Source: Croceicoccus hydrothermalis
GTDB lineage: Bacteria > Pseudomonadota > Alphaproteobacteria > Sphingomonadales > Sphingomonadaceae
DNA: 64,000 bases
Assembly (NCBI RefSeq): GCF_022378335.1
Contig: NZ_JAIQCI010000003.1
Span: forward strand, 62,001-126,000
Reading direction: 5' to 3'
The position numbers and the translations under genes were made by a program. Position 1 is the stretch's first letter. Each line of letters opens with the position of its first letter. Below the pieces are notes generated by a model, which was not told where the DNA came from, did not search any database, and worked only from the letters and a program-made list of their open reading frames with translations. Positions 47,297 to 56,820 of the stretch are shown one piece after another.

Positions 47297-47902
47297 TTAA
47301 CGCGCGCTGCGGCGACGGCGTCTCGAACGCCGTTCGCGGGTCGGCGGCGGGCTGGTGACGAAGGCGCCGCTTTCGCTTGCCGATTGCGCACCCTGCGCGC
47401 GGCGAAGTTTCACCTCGCTGTCGCGCTTTTGCCGCATGAGATCCTGCTTCAGCCGGTTCGGATCGCGGGCGAACACGAAACCGAAGCTCACGCCGCCCTC
47501 CCTCGAATGGGTGGCATGGTGCAGATGATGGGCCTGCACCAGCCGCTTCATGTAACCGCGGCGCGGAACATAGCGGAACCAGCGTTGATGGACGAGCCCG
47601 TCATGGATCAGCGTATAGACGATCCCGTAAAGCAGCACGCCCATCCCCATATAGGTGCCGGCCTCCCAATAGAACGGCCCCGCCATCGCGCGATCGCCGA
47701 TGATGAACAGACCGAGCGAGAGCGCCGCGCCGAACAGCGCGTAAAGATCGTTCTTCTCGAAAAATCCGTCATGCTTGCGATGATGGTCCCGGTGCCAGCC
47801 CCAGCCGAACCCGTGCATGATGTACCGGTGTGCGAACCACGCGACGAATTCCATCGCAATGGCGCTGGCCAGCACGATGAGGATTTTGTGAACCAAAGTC
47901 AT
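47297..47902 (-). CDS. crtZ: Beta-carotene hydroxylase (fatty acid hydroxylase superfamily)
   Basis: This 201-residue membrane di-iron hydroxylase adds 3-hydroxyls to beta-ionone rings, giving zeaxanthin-type carotenoids. Its histidine boxes are HRYIMHG, HRDHHRKHDG, HDGLVHQ and HHLHHATH, with about four membrane helices between. A basic Arg/Ser-rich tail closes the protein. ATG 47902 is the start. The gene lies alone, convergent with sufE; other crt genes are not in the window. The yellow pigments of sphingomonads fit. Confidence 0.92.
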   Translation of the reverse strand: MTLVHKILIVLASAIAMEFVAWFAHRYIMHGFGWGWHRDHHRKHDGFFEKNDLYALFGAALSLGLFIIGDRAMAGPFYWEAGTYMGMGVLLYGIVYTLIHDGLVHQRWFRYVPRRGYMKRLVQAHHLHHATHSREGGVSFGFVFARDPNRLKQDLMRQKRDSEVKLRRAQGAQSASESGAFVTSPPPTRERRSRRRRRSAR

Positions 47903-48004
47903 ATCGCGCCATATTATTACACACGCGGATGAACCGCCAGTGACTTTTGCAGGACTTACGCGACCTTGCATTTCGCGCAGCAACGCGCCAATGGCTGCAA
48001 CATT

Positions 48005-49459
48005 ATGGCAAGCAAACCCCGCACGATGTACGAAAAGATCTGGGACGCCCATGTCGTGGAACGCCGCGACGATGGCACCTGCCTGATCTATATCGACCGC
48101 CACCTCGTCCACGAGGTTACCAGCCCGCAGGCGTTCGAAGCGTTGCGCAGCACCGGGCGCAGCGTGCGCCGCCCCGATCTCACCCTCGCGGTGCCGGACC
48201 ACAACCTGCCCACGACCGCGCGCCGGACCGCCGACGGCAGCCGCATCCCCATCGCCGACCCGGCGAGCGCGACGCAGCTTGCCGCGCTGGAGGCCAATGC
48301 CCCCGCGTTCGGCATACGCTATATTGGCGATGCGGACCGGGAACAGGGTATCGTCCATGTCGTCGGGCCGGAGCAGGGCTTCTCCCTTCCCGGCGCCACG
48401 ATCGTGTGCGGCGATTCGCATACGGCGGCGCATGGCGGAATGGGCGCGCTCGCCTTCGGTATCGGGACGAGCGAGGTCGAGCACGTGCTCGCGACGCAGA
48501 CATTGCTGCTCAAGCAATCGCGCACGATGGAGGTCGTGGTGGAGGGGCAGCTCGGCCCCGGCGTCACGGCGAAGGATGTCGTGCTGCACATCATCGGCAC
48601 CATCGGAACCGCCGGCGGCACCGGCCATGTCATCGAGTTTCGCGGCAATGTGTTTCGGGATATGAGCGTCGAGGCGCGCCTTACCGTGTGCAACATGGCG
48701 ATCGAGGGCGGTGCGCGTGCCGGGCTCATCGCGCCCGACGAGACCACGTTCCGCTATCTCAAGAACCGTCCGATGGCCCCTGCGGGCGAGGAATGGGACC
48801 GCGCGCTGGCATGGTGGAAGACGCTGCCGAGCGACGAAGGCGCGCGGTTCGACCGATCCGTCCATATCGACGCCGCGGACATTCCGCCCACGGTCACTTG
48901 GGGCACCAGCCCGGAGGATACCGTTCCCATCGACGGCACCGTGCCCGATCCGGACAGCTTTGCCGACGCATCGAAACGCGCCGCGGCGCAAGCCAGCCTC
49001 GATTACATGGGCCTGACGCCGGGCACCGCGATGACGGATGTGACGGTGCAGAACGTGTTCATCGGATCGTGCACCAACAGCCGGATCGAGGATCTGCGCG
49101 CCGCTGCCGCCGTGCTCAAGGGCAGGCGCAAGGCCGATAGCGTGACCTGGGCCATCGTCGTGCCCGGGTCCGGCCTTGTAAAGGAGCAGGCGGAGGCGGA
49201 AGGCCTCGACCGCATTTTCACCGAGGCCGGGCTGGAATGGCGGGAGCCGGGCTGTTCGGCCTGCCTCGGCATGAACCCGGACAAGGTGCCGGCGGGCGAA
49301 CGCTGCGCCTCGACCTCCAACCGCAATTTCGTCGGGCGGCAGGGTCCGGGCGCGCGCACGCATCTGCTCTCCCCCGCGATGGCGGCGGCGGCGGCGGTGA
49401 CCGGCCGGCTGACCGATGTGCGCGACCTGGCGCCGGTCGCAATATCCGAACCGGCCTGA
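48005..49459 (+). CDS. leuC: 3-isopropylmalate dehydratase, large subunit
   Basis: This 484-residue aconitase-family subunit isomerises 2- to 3-isopropylmalate in leucine synthesis, with LeuD. It begins [18 protein letters not shown]. Motifs include [20 protein letters not shown], and the [4Fe-4S] cysteines in [14 protein letters not shown] and [14 protein letters not shown] 48005 is preferred; a more upstream ATG at 47966 adds an unconserved stretch. leuD lies 0.8 kb downstream after two unrelated short genes. Confidence 0.95.
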   Translation: MASKPRTMYEKIWDAHVVERRDDGTCLIYIDRHLVHEVTSPQAFEALRSTGRSVRRPDLTLAVPDHNLPTTARRTADGSRIPIADPASATQLAALEANAPAFGIRYIGDADREQGIVHVVGPEQGFSLPGATIVCGDSHTAAHGGMGALAFGIGTSEVEHVLATQTLLLKQSRTMEVVVEGQLGPGVTAKDVVLHIIGTIGTAGGTGHVIEFRGNVFRDMSVEARLTVCNMAIEGGARAGLIAPDETTFRYLKNRPMAPAGEEWDRALAWWKTLPSDEGARFDRSVHIDAADIPPTVTWGTSPEDTVPIDGTVPDPDSFADASKRAAAQASLDYMGLTPGTAMTDVTVQNVFIGSCTNSRIEDLRAAAAVLKGRRKADSVTWAIVVPGSGLVKEQAEAEGLDRIFTEAGLEWREPGCSACLGMNPDKVPAGERCASTSNRNFVGRQGPGARTHLLSPAMAAAAAVTGRLTDVRDLAPVAISEPA

Positions 49460-49470
49460 GCGCATCGGCA

Positions 49471-50076
49471 TTGCCGGTGGCGGCGGGGAAACGGGCGGAC
49501 GGGCCGCGCAAATCGTCCTTTGCCGCGGTCACGACGCCGGAAACCCGCGTCCTCCTGCTCGGCAGCCTGCCGGGAGAGGCGTCGCTGCGTGCGCAGCGTT
49601 ATTACGCGCATCCCCGCAATCAGTTCTGGCACCTCGTCGGTGGGGCGATCGGGGTCGATCTCGATGCTCTGTCCTATGATGCGCGGCTGGCGGTGCTGCG
49701 CATCGCGGGCATCGGGTTGTGGGACGTCGCCCGGACCGCGCGCCGTTCGGGCAGCCTCGACAGCGCAATGCGCGATGTGGAGGGCAATCCGCTTGCCGCG
49801 CTTGCCGCCACGCTTCCCGCGCTGCGGCTCATCGGGTTCAACGGCGGGACCGCGGCGCGGATCGGACGGCGGATGCTGCGCGGGGATGCCCCTGCCCTCC
49901 TCACCCTCCCGTCGAGCAGCCCTGCCTATTGCCGGGTGACGCGGGACGACAAGGCGCGCGAATGGAATGCGATTCGCGATTATCTGCATCCGGAATGCTT
50001 GCATTCGGCGCGCATTGCCGCAGATAGGACCGCACACGGGCACGCCACACCGGATATGGGAAAGGATGAGGAATGA
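49471..50076 (+). CDS. DNA-deoxyinosine glycosylase (UDG superfamily)
   Basis: This protein of about 201 residues belongs to the hypoxanthine/deoxyinosine DNA glycosylase branch of the uracil-DNA glycosylase fold. VLLLGSLPGEASLRAQRYYA then HPRNQFWHLVGGAIG form the active-site loop, and FNGGTAARIG and TLPSSSPAYC form the later motifs. It removes deaminated bases. No ATG occurs near the expected N-terminus: TTG 49471 or GTG 49477 are the likely starts, so the 5' end is uncertain. It lies 11 bases after leuC and overlaps the next small gene by four bases. Confidence 0.8.
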   Translation: MPVAAGKRADGPRKSSFAAVTTPETRVLLLGSLPGEASLRAQRYYAHPRNQFWHLVGGAIGVDLDALSYDARLAVLRIAGIGLWDVARTARRSGSLDSAMRDVEGNPLAALAATLPALRLIGFNGGTAARIGRRMLRGDAPALLTLPSSSPAYCRVTRDDKAREWNAIRDYLHPECLHSARIAADRTAHGHATPDMGKDEE

Positions 50077-50237
50077 GCGACGACAACAGCCTGACGGGCA
50101 AAGCGGCGATGGCGGGCGCCGCGATCGGATCGGCCGCATTGGCCGCCGCGCTGCTCTATGCCTCGCGGCGCCGCGAACGGGCGCAGGCGCGAAACGCGAA
50201 ACCCTCACCGGGTGCCAACCCGCCGGAAACCGATTGA
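50073..50237 (+). CDS. 54-residue single-helix membrane protein
   Basis: This short gene encodes MSDDNSLTGKAAMAGAAIGS with a continuing Ala-rich hydrophobic segment (AALAAALLYASRR) and a polar, basic C-terminus ending PPETD. The ATG overlaps the glycosylase stop (ATGA) and is preceded by AAGGATGAGG, good translation signals. Topology is one membrane helix with a cytoplasmic basic tail. Function unknown; it is situated between leuC and leuD. Confidence 0.65.
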   Translation: MSDDNSLTGKAAMAGAAIGSAALAAALLYASRRRERAQARNAKPSPGANPPETD

Positions 50238-50286
50238 TGCCGATTTCGGTTGAGGCGCAGGGCGCGCCTCGGGTAGGCTGAGGCTC

Positions 50287-50883
50287 ATGGAACCGATCAA
50301 CGAAATCGCCGGCCGCGCCATCCCCTATGGCGCGAAGAACGTCGACACCGACGTCATCATCCCCGCGCACTGGCTGAAAACCGTTTCGCGCGAAGGGTTG
50401 GGCAAGGGGGCGTTCGAAACCGTGCGGGCACGGCCGGGCAATGTGTTCGACGATCCGCGCTACGCAGGCGCGCCGATTCTCATCGCGGGCGACAATTTCG
50501 GATGCGGATCGAGCCGGGAACACGCGGCCTGGGCGCTGCTCGACATGGGCGTCCGCGTGGTGATCGCGCCGAGCTTCTCCGACATATTTTCGGGCAATGC
50601 GTTCAAGAACGGGATCCTCGCCGTCGAATTGCCGCAGGAACAGGTCGACCGTCTGCTCGCCGTGGCGGAGGAAAGCGAATTGTTCGTCGACCTCGAAAAT
50701 CAGACCGTCGGCACCGAGATGCAGGACCGCTTCCATTTCGATGTCGACCCGTTTCGCAAGAATTGCCTGCTCCACGGGCTCGACGAAATCGGGCTGACGA
50801 TGGAACGCGGCGATGCGATCTCGGCCTATGAAACCCGCGCTGCATCGCAGCTTTCCTTTCTTTCCGGACCGCGCGCGGCCTGA
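50287..50883 (+). CDS. leuD: 3-isopropylmalate dehydratase, small subunit
   Basis: This 198-residue swivel-domain subunit partners Leu[23 protein letters not shown], the substrate loop [16 protein letters not shown], and [16 protein letters not shown] are LeuD signatures. GAGG precedes its ATG closely. It is about 0.8 kb downstream of leuC, with a DNA glycosylase and a small membrane protein between, all in one direction. Confidence 0.95.
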   Translation: MEPINEIAGRAIPYGAKNVDTDVIIPAHWLKTVSREGLGKGAFETVRARPGNVFDDPRYAGAPILIAGDNFGCGSSREHAAWALLDMGVRVVIAPSFSDIFSGNAFKNGILAVELPQEQVDRLLAVAEESELFVDLENQTVGTEMQDRFHFDVDPFRKNCLLHGLDEIGLTMERGDAISAYETRAASQLSFLSGPRAA

Positions 50884-50912
50884 CCGCCGCCTTTATCCAA
50901 AAGGTGCCTCAC

Positions 50913-51236
50913 ATGACCGATTTCAATGACCGCCGCCGGGCCGAGGAAGCCAAGAGCGCGCAGGACGAGATGAACATGTTCCGCGTCACCGCGCGGCGCA
51001 ATCGCCTGCTCGGCATATGGGCGGCGGAGAAGATGGAATTGTCGGACGCCGAAACCGAATCCTACGCCAAGGCGGTCGTGCAGGCCGATTTCGAGGAAGC
51101 GGGCGACGAGGACGTGATCCGCAAGGTGTTCGGCGACCTGGTATCGGCCGGTTGCGACATTGACGAGGCGGCGGTGCGCGTCGCGCTCGAGAAAAAAGCG
51201 GTCGAGGCGCGCCGCCAGCTTATCGGCGAAGCGTAA
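50913..51236 (+). CDS. DUF1476 protein, F1F0-ATPase inhibitor zeta subunit type
   Basis: This 107-residue helical protein matches DUF1476, known from Paracoccus as the zeta inhibitor of F1F0-ATPase hydrolysis. The inhibitory N-terminus (TDFNDRRRAEEAKSAQDE) is followed by FRVTARRNRLLGIWAAEKM and a helical bundle. AAAGG is eight bases before ATG 50913, better than the GTG three codons upstream. It begins 29 bases after leuD and leads into bolA-grxD. Confidence 0.88.
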   Translation: MTDFNDRRRAEEAKSAQDEMNMFRVTARRNRLLGIWAAEKMELSDAETESYAKAVVQADFEEAGDEDVIRKVFGDLVSAGCDIDEAAVRVALEKKAVEARRQLIGEA

Positions 51237-51260
51237 ACCCATTCACGAAGGACGAAGCTT

Positions 51261-51494
51261 ATGCCGATGCAGGCCGACGAAATCGAAACCATGATCCGCG
51301 AGGCGATTCCCGATGCGGAGGTCACCATTCGCGATCTCGCCGGCGACGGCGACCATTATGCCGCCCACGTCGTCAGCCCCAGCTTTGCCGGCAAGAGCCG
51401 GGTGCAGCAGCACAAGGCGGTGTATTCCGCGCTCGATGGAAAGATGGGCGGCGTGCTCCACGCCTTGCAACTGACGACCGCGGTTCCCAATTGA
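51261..51494 (+). CDS. bolA: BolA-family protein
   Basis: This 77-residue BolA-like protein has the class II KH-like fold with conserved histidine regions: DLAGDGDHYAAHVVSPSFAG and VQQHKAVYSALDGKMGGVLH, ending HALQLTTAVP. It partners monothiol glutaredoxins in Fe-S cluster trafficking, and the CGFS glutaredoxin gene follows 42 bases downstream, which supports the pairing. Confidence 0.92.
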   Translation: MPMQADEIETMIREAIPDAEVTIRDLAGDGDHYAAHVVSPSFAGKSRVQQHKAVYSALDGKMGGVLHALQLTTAVPN

Positions 51495-51536
51495 GTTCCG
51501 GCAACGGATTCATAGCAATAACGGAACGCATCGATA

Positions 51537-51866
51537 ATGTCTGACACGAACACCCGCATCGAAGAAATCGTCAAGGGGGATGACGTCGTCCTGTTCATGA
51601 AGGGCACGCCCCTGTTTCCGCAATGCGGTTTTTCCAGCCGGGCGGTCGCCATTCTCGACCATCTCGGCGTGAAATACGGCAGCGTCGACGTGTTGCAGGA
51701 CATGGAAATCCGGCAGGGGATCAAATCCTACTCCGACTGGCCGACGATCCCGCAGCTTTACGTAAAAGGCGAATTCGTCGGCGGCAGCGACATCATGATG
51801 GAAATGTTCGAGGCCGGCGAACTTGGCACGCTGATGGCCGAAAAGCAGGTCGCGAAGGCGGATTGA
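51537..51866 (+). CDS. grxD: Monothiol glutaredoxin, Grx4 family
   Basis: This 109-residue monothiol glutaredoxin carries the CGFS active site ([13 protein letters not shown]), then [20 protein letters not shown] with the cis-proline and glutathione-binding residues. It carries [2Fe-2S] clusters with BolA and delivers them to target proteins. It is immediately downstream of bolA on the same strand. Confidence 0.95.
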   Translation: MSDTNTRIEEIVKGDDVVLFMKGTPLFPQCGFSSRAVAILDHLGVKYGSVDVLQDMEIRQGIKSYSDWPTIPQLYVKGEFVGGSDIMMEMFEAGELGTLMAEKQVAKAD

Positions 51867-51933
51867 TGCAGGCCGCGGCGATCGTCGCACCTGCGAGATC
51901 GCCGCGTCCGCGCACCGGGGTTTTTCGCAGACG

Positions 51934-52728
51934 ATGAGCGGTTCGCCTCGCGAATGGACGGCAGCTCTTCCCGACGAACCGGCGCCCGAGGCTGCGATAC
52001 CGGCCGCCACGCTCATGGTGTTTCGGCGGCAGGGTGATGCCTTTGAAATATTGATGGTGAAGCGGGCGCGCAAATTGCGCTTTGCCGGCGGAGCCATGGT
52101 GTTTCCGGGCGGGCGGATCGACCCCGGCGACGCCGCGCTGGCGCAGGACATGCTGCCCGGCATGCCCGCGGGCTGGGCCGCGGCGCAGGTCGCCGCGATC
52201 CGCGAGACGCTGGAGGAAACGGGCCTGCTCGTCGGGCTGGCGCAGCCGGTGACGCGGGCCGATGCGATACGCGCGCGGGCGCGTCTCTTTGAAACCGGGG
52301 ACTTTGGCGCTTTGCTGCGCGGCGAAGGCTGGATCCTCGATCGCGATGCGCTCACCCCGTTCGCGCGCTGGTGCCCGCCCGATGGAACCAGCCGCATGTT
52401 CGACACCCGCTTCTTCCTCGCCGACATCGGCACCGGCGCAGTCGCGGTGAGCGCCGACGGCACCGAGAGCGACAGCCTGCTTTGGGCCACGGCGGATACA
52501 CTCCTTGCGCAACATGAACGCGGCGACATCGCGCTGGTGCATCCCACGATCCGCAATCTGGAACGGATCGCACCCTTTGCCGATTATGCCGCGATTGCCA
52601 CGCATGCGCGCACGATTCCGCCGCGCATCGTTCGCCCGGTGATCAGCGAAACGGACGGTGTACGATACATCGCCGTGCCACCCGGCCTTGGCTATTCCGC
52701 AGAACGCTTGCGGTTTCGCGCGATCTGA
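51934..52728 (+). CDS. Nudix hydrolase
   Basis: This 264-residue protein has the Nudix fold. MVFPGGRIDPGD followed by RETLEETGLLVG gives the Nudix box, with an insertion of about 25 residues between the glycine part and the RExxEE part, as in the NUDT19/RppH-like group often annotated as CoA or nucleoside diphosphate pyrophosphohydrolase. Glutamates of REtLEEtG bind magnesium. The substrate is unknown. It starts 67 bases after grxD. Confidence 0.87.
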   Translation: MSGSPREWTAALPDEPAPEAAIPAATLMVFRRQGDAFEILMVKRARKLRFAGGAMVFPGGRIDPGDAALAQDMLPGMPAGWAAAQVAAIRETLEETGLLVGLAQPVTRADAIRARARLFETGDFGALLRGEGWILDRDALTPFARWCPPDGTSRMFDTRFFLADIGTGAVAVSADGTESDSLLWATADTLLAQHERGDIALVHPTIRNLERIAPFADYAAIATHARTIPPRIVRPVISETDGVRYIAVPPGLGYSAERLRFRAI

Positions 52729-52874
52729 GCGCCCGCCTCTACCGCATTGCGCCCCCGTGTTGCAGAACGATGACCATGCGGCGGCATGTTTCACCGTTTC
52801 ATCACGGCATCGACGCATTGCTGTATTAATGCATGCCTAAGGGCGTCCCCAACGCAATCGAGGGGGACCCGTTC

Positions 52875-55712
52875 ATGTCATCATCCATCCGCAAAACACT
52901 CGCAATCGGCACCGCCGCCGCCGCGATCCTGGTCGCGCCCGCCGCATGGGCCGGCACGATCGAGGGCAGCGTCGTCGACGATACTGGCACGCGCGCGCTG
53001 CAATCGGCGCAGGTGCGTATCCTCGAACTCGACCGGGTCGCATCGACGATGCGCGACGGGGCGTTTCGCTTTGTCGACGTGCCGGGCGGCACCTATACGG
53101 TAGAGGTGCGCTATGTCGGCGCGGAGCCGGAAACGCAGAGTGTTACCGTGCCCGAAACCGGCACCGTCCGCCCGATCTTCACCCTCGGCGGGTCGGAGCA
53201 GAACATCCTCGTCATCGGACAGCTCGCCAATCAGGCCAGCGCCCTTTCGCGCAAGCGTGAAGGCGACGGGGTAAGCTCGGTCCTCACCCGCGATGCCATC
53301 GGGCAATTCCCGGATCAGAACGTCGCCGAATCGCTGCGCCGCCTGCCCGGTCTCAACATCCTCAACGATCAGGGCGAAGGCCGCTTCGTCTCCGTGCGCG
53401 GGCTCAGCCCCAATCTCAACAGCAGCTCGATCAATGGCGCGCGCATTCCTGCGCCCGAAAGCGATACGCGCTCTGTCGCGCTGGACGTAATTTCGAGCGA
53501 TCAGATCGAATCGATCGAGGTGAAGAAATCGCTGACCCCGGACATGGACGCGGACACCATCGGCGCCAGCATCGAGATCAACACGGTCAGCGCGTTCGAC
53601 CGCAAGCGCGACCTTTACACCGCGCGGGTCGAGGGTAGCTACAACCGGCTTGCCGATACGCTGACGCCGAAACTGGGCTTCGACTTTTCGACGAAGCTGT
53701 CGGACGACTTCGGCATCGCGGGCGGCGTGTCCTACTACAAGCGCAAGTTCGAGACCGACAATGTTGAGGCCGAGGACTGGAAACTGGACGATGACGGCAA
53801 TGCCCTGTTCGAGGAAATCCAGTACCGCGATTACGACGTGGAGCGCGAACGGCTGAGTGCGTCGCTGTCCTTCGACTGGCGCGCAAGCGATACGACCGAG
53901 CTTTACCTGCGCGGCCTGTATAGCCAGTTCGACGACCATGAATTCCGCCGCCGGCTGACCTTCGACCTCGGCGATTTCGACACGGTGTCGTTCGGCGGCG
54001 GCAATGCGCTGGGCTTCACCGCGAGCGACGATGCCGAAATTCAGGTCGAGCGCGACATCAAGGATCGTGCCGAAAGCCAGAAGATCCGCTCGCTCGTGCT
54101 GGGCGGCGAAACCAATGCGGGCGACTGGCGCTTCGAATATGCGGGCAGCTACGCCCGCTCGACCGAGCGTGAGAACGACAGCATCGACCCCACCACCTTC
54201 GACCGCGATTTTGCGACCGAAGGCGACGGCGACAATTTTGGCCTCGTCTTCGACCTCACCAATCCGCGCATCCCGACCTTCACCGTCGATTCCCGTGCGG
54301 ATCTGTTCGTGGACCCTGCGCAATACGCGCTCAACGATGTGGAGGTCACGCGCCTGTCCGCATCGCAGGACGAGGAGTTCGCCGTGTGGGCCGACATCGG
54401 CCGCACCTTCGCGCTGGCCAGTGGCGATTTCACGGTGCAGGCGGGCGCGAAGGCACGCTGGCGCGAGAAGAGCTACGATTTCAACGTGCAGTTCTACGAG
54501 GATGCGACCGGCGAATACACGCTGGCCGATGTTCTGGGGCGCAGCACCTATCGCCTGCAAGGCATCGACCCGGTTGCCGATTTCACCGCGCCAACCCGCT
54601 ATTTCTTCGACAATTTCGGCGACTTCGAATTGCAGGAGATCGACAGCACCTTCGATTCCGCGGTCGAGGATTACGTCAACAAGGAGGATATCTACGCCGG
54701 ATACGCGCTCGGCCGCTGGGACAGCGAGACATGGCGCATCATCGCCGGCGTGCGCATGGAACACACGCGTAACGACATCTCCGCCAATCTGACAGAGCTG
54801 ATCGAGGAAGGCGCCGAATATGATGGCGAGGTGCTCGAAGACGACATCGTGGTCATCACCCCCAACCGGTTCGAGCGCGATTACACCGACTGGTTACCGA
54901 GCGTGAACATGCGGTATGAACCGGTGCGCAATCTGGTGTTTCGCGCGGCGGGTTACAAAAGCCTGGTCCGGCCCAATCTCGCCGATCTCGCCCCGCGCTT
55001 CATCGTGGAGGAGAACGACGACAACGAACGCGAGGGCGAATTCGGCAATCCCGGACTGCGCCCGTACAAGGCGTGGAACCTCGACGCGGCGGCGGAATAT
55101 TATTTCACCGGCAATGGCGCGATCACGGCCAATGTGTTCTACAAGGACGTGAAGAACTTCATCGTCGACCGACAGCTCAACGAGGAAGACAGCCCCTATT
55201 CCGGTATCGATTTCACCGAGGCGGTCGTTCCCGTCAATGGCCGGTCGGCGACTGTGTTCGGGGCCGAGTTCGGCTTTGCCAGCGCGCTTGCCTTCCTGCC
55301 CGCCCCGCTCGACGGATTGCTGGTGCAGGCGAACTACACCTATACCGATGCCGAAGGGACGCTGGACGACGGGCGCGAGATACCGCTTCCCGCCGCGTCG
55401 AAACACACGTTCAACGCCGTGCTCGGCTATGAAAAGGGGCCGCTCAGCCTGCGGGTTACCGGCACGTTCCGCGACAAATATCTCGACGAGCTCGGCAGCG
55501 AGGCGGAGGAGGACCGCTATGTCGACGATCTGTTCCAGATCGACGCGAGCGCGCGCTACCGCCTCACCCGGCAGTTGCAGCTGTACTGGGAATGGGTGAA
55601 CGCGAACGATGCCGATTTCTTCGCCTATCAAAATTTGGGCGGTGCACGCCGCCTGCTGCAATATGAGGAGTATGACTGGACCATGAAATTCGGTGCGAGG
55701 TTCACTTTCTGA
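52875..55712 (+). CDS. TonB-dependent receptor of a phytate-type locus
   Basis: This 945-residue outer-membrane receptor has a signal peptide ending AAWAG, then a carboxypeptidase-regulatory-like domain (GTIEGSVVDDTGTRALQSAQ, residues about 24-100). A plug follows (FPDQNVAESLRRLPGLNIL, RFVSVRGLSPNLN), then a beta-barrel ending TMKFGARFTF. This layout is the CarboxypepD_reg TonB receptor class common in sphingomonads. AGGGGG lies before ATG 52875. Its stop overlaps the phytase start (TGATG), so the receptor most likely imports inositol phosphates or their products (inference). Confidence 0.92.
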   Translation: MSSSIRKTLAIGTAAAAILVAPAAWAGTIEGSVVDDTGTRALQSAQVRILELDRVASTMRDGAFRFVDVPGGTYTVEVRYVGAEPETQSVTVPETGTVRPIFTLGGSEQNILVIGQLANQASALSRKREGDGVSSVLTRDAIGQFPDQNVAESLRRLPGLNILNDQGEGRFVSVRGLSPNLNSSSINGARIPAPESDTRSVALDVISSDQIESIEVKKSLTPDMDADTIGASIEINTVSAFDRKRDLYTARVEGSYNRLADTLTPKLGFDFSTKLSDDFGIAGGVSYYKRKFETDNVEAEDWKLDDDGNALFEEIQYRDYDVERERLSASLSFDWRASDTTELYLRGLYSQFDDHEFRRRLTFDLGDFDTVSFGGGNALGFTASDDAEIQVERDIKDRAESQKIRSLVLGGETNAGDWRFEYAGSYARSTERENDSIDPTTFDRDFATEGDGDNFGLVFDLTNPRIPTFTVDSRADLFVDPAQYALNDVEVTRLSASQDEEFAVWADIGRTFALASGDFTVQAGAKARWREKSYDFNVQFYEDATGEYTLADVLGRSTYRLQGIDPVADFTAPTRYFFDNFGDFELQEIDSTFDSAVEDYVNKEDIYAGYALGRWDSETWRIIAGVRMEHTRNDISANLTELIEEGAEYDGEVLEDDIVVITPNRFERDYTDWLPSVNMRYEPVRNLVFRAAGYKSLVRPNLADLAPRFIVEENDDNEREGEFGNPGLRPYKAWNLDAAAEYYFTGNGAITANVFYKDVKNFIVDRQLNEEDSPYSGIDFTEAVVPVNGRSATVFGAEFGFASALAFLPAPLDGLLVQANYTYTDAEGTLDDGREIPLPAASKHTFNAVLGYEKGPLSLRVTGTFRDKYLDELGSEAEEDRYVDDLFQIDASARYRLTRQLQLYWEWVNANDADFFAYQNLGGARRLLQYEEYDWTMKFGARFTF

Positions 55713-56740
55713 TGCGCTATCCATTCATCCTGACCGCCGCGGCGCTGATGTCCGGCTGCGCGAGCGTTCCCGCCATGTCGCCATGGCCGACGCAACAGAT
55801 CACCGCCGATGTTGAAACGCAGTCCGTCGGCACGACGGGCGAGGATGCCGCCGACGATCCGGCGATCTGGCGCAATGCCGCCGACCCCGCCCGCAGCCTG
55901 ATCGTGGCGACGGACAAGAAAGCGGGGCTGTATGTCTACGGCCTCGATGGGGCGGTCAAAAGCTTCGCGGCCAAGGCGGGCGTGAACAATGTCGACATCG
56001 TCGAGGTCGGGGGCGCCGTGCTCGTCGGGGCGAGCGACCGCGAAGATCCGTTGCAACCGCATATCGCGCTCTACACGCTCGACAAAGATACGGGCACGCT
56101 GACGCCGGTGGCGCGCATGCCGGTGGGCGTGGGCGAAGGGTATGGTTTCTGCATGGGGCCGGGCCGGGCCGCCGGCGAACTGGCGCGCGCCTATCTCAAT
56201 ACCAAGGACGGGTTGATCGTGGAGGCGGCGCTTACCGGCACTCCAAATGCGCCGACGCTCGGATCTATGCGCGAGATGCGCGTGCCGAGCCAGCCCGAAG
56301 GCTGCGTCGTCGATCCACGCACCGGCATGCTCTATGTCGGGGAAGAGGACGCAGGCATCTGGCGCTTCGACCTTTCGCAGGGCGCGCCATCGGGCACGCT
56401 GGTCGCCGAGGCCGACGGCATGGCCATGGTCCCCGATGTCGAAGGGCTGACCATCGCGGCGGAGGGAGCCGATGCAGGTTTCCTCATCGCGTCGAGCCAG
56501 GGCGACAATGCCTATGCGCTGTTCCGCCTGCCCGACATGGCCTATCTCACGCGGTTTCGCGTGGTGGACGGCAACGGGATCGACGGGACGAGCGAGACCG
56601 ACGGCATCGCCTTCCACACGGGCAGCTTCGGGCCTGCGTTCACGGACGGTCTGTTCGTGGTGCAGGACGGCGACAATGGCGCCGGGACGCAGAATTTCAA
56701 GCTGATCGACGGGGCAAAGCTGCGCGCGCTCGTGCCGTAA
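55712..56740 (+). CDS. Beta-propeller phytase (3-phytase), lipoprotein
   Basis: This 342-residue enzyme has a lipobox (ALMSGC, Cys about residue 16) and a six-bladed propeller phytase fold. DDPAIWRNAADPARSLIVAT begins the first blade, KKAGLYVYGLDG follows, and SQPEGCVVDPRTGMLYVGEE and SSQGDNAYALFRL are calcium/phosphate-binding motifs of the beta-propeller class. It releases phosphate from phytate outside the inner membrane. It overlaps the TonB receptor by one base, forming a two-gene operon ended by a strong terminator. Confidence 0.92.
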   Translation: MRYPFILTAAALMSGCASVPAMSPWPTQQITADVETQSVGTTGEDAADDPAIWRNAADPARSLIVATDKKAGLYVYGLDGAVKSFAAKAGVNNVDIVEVGGAVLVGASDREDPLQPHIALYTLDKDTGTLTPVARMPVGVGEGYGFCMGPGRAAGELARAYLNTKDGLIVEAALTGTPNAPTLGSMREMRVPSQPEGCVVDPRTGMLYVGEEDAGIWRFDLSQGAPSGTLVAEADGMAMVPDVEGLTIAAEGADAGFLIASSQGDNAYALFRLPDMAYLTRFRVVDGNGIDGTSETDGIAFHTGSFGPAFTDGLFVVQDGDNGAGTQNFKLIDGAKLRALVP

Positions 56741-56760
56741 CCCCCTTTCGCCGTGTCATG

Positions 56761-56800
56761 AAAAACGGCCGGTTCCCCATTGGGGCGCCGGCCGTTTTCT
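56761..56800. terminator. Bidirectional rho-independent terminator
   Basis: AAAACGGCCGG (56762-56772) pairs with CCGGCCGTTTT (56788-56798), with an inner CCCC/GGGG pairing in the loop, followed by T-rich sequence on the plus strand and a T run on the minus strand as well. It sits 20 bases after the phytase stop and 21 bases past the end of a convergent 49-residue ORF, serving both. Confidence 0.92.
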
Positions 56801-56820
56801 TTGGTGAAAGCGTTGTCCGA

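Noticed and set aside
52780..52830. GTTTCA repeats before the phytate receptor as a Pho box
   Set aside because: Spacing of the repeats is 8 bases, not the 11-base period of PhoB sites.
52881..54764. 627-codon minus-strand frame opposite the phytate TonB receptor
   Set aside because: Antisense shadow of a receptor with full domain structure.
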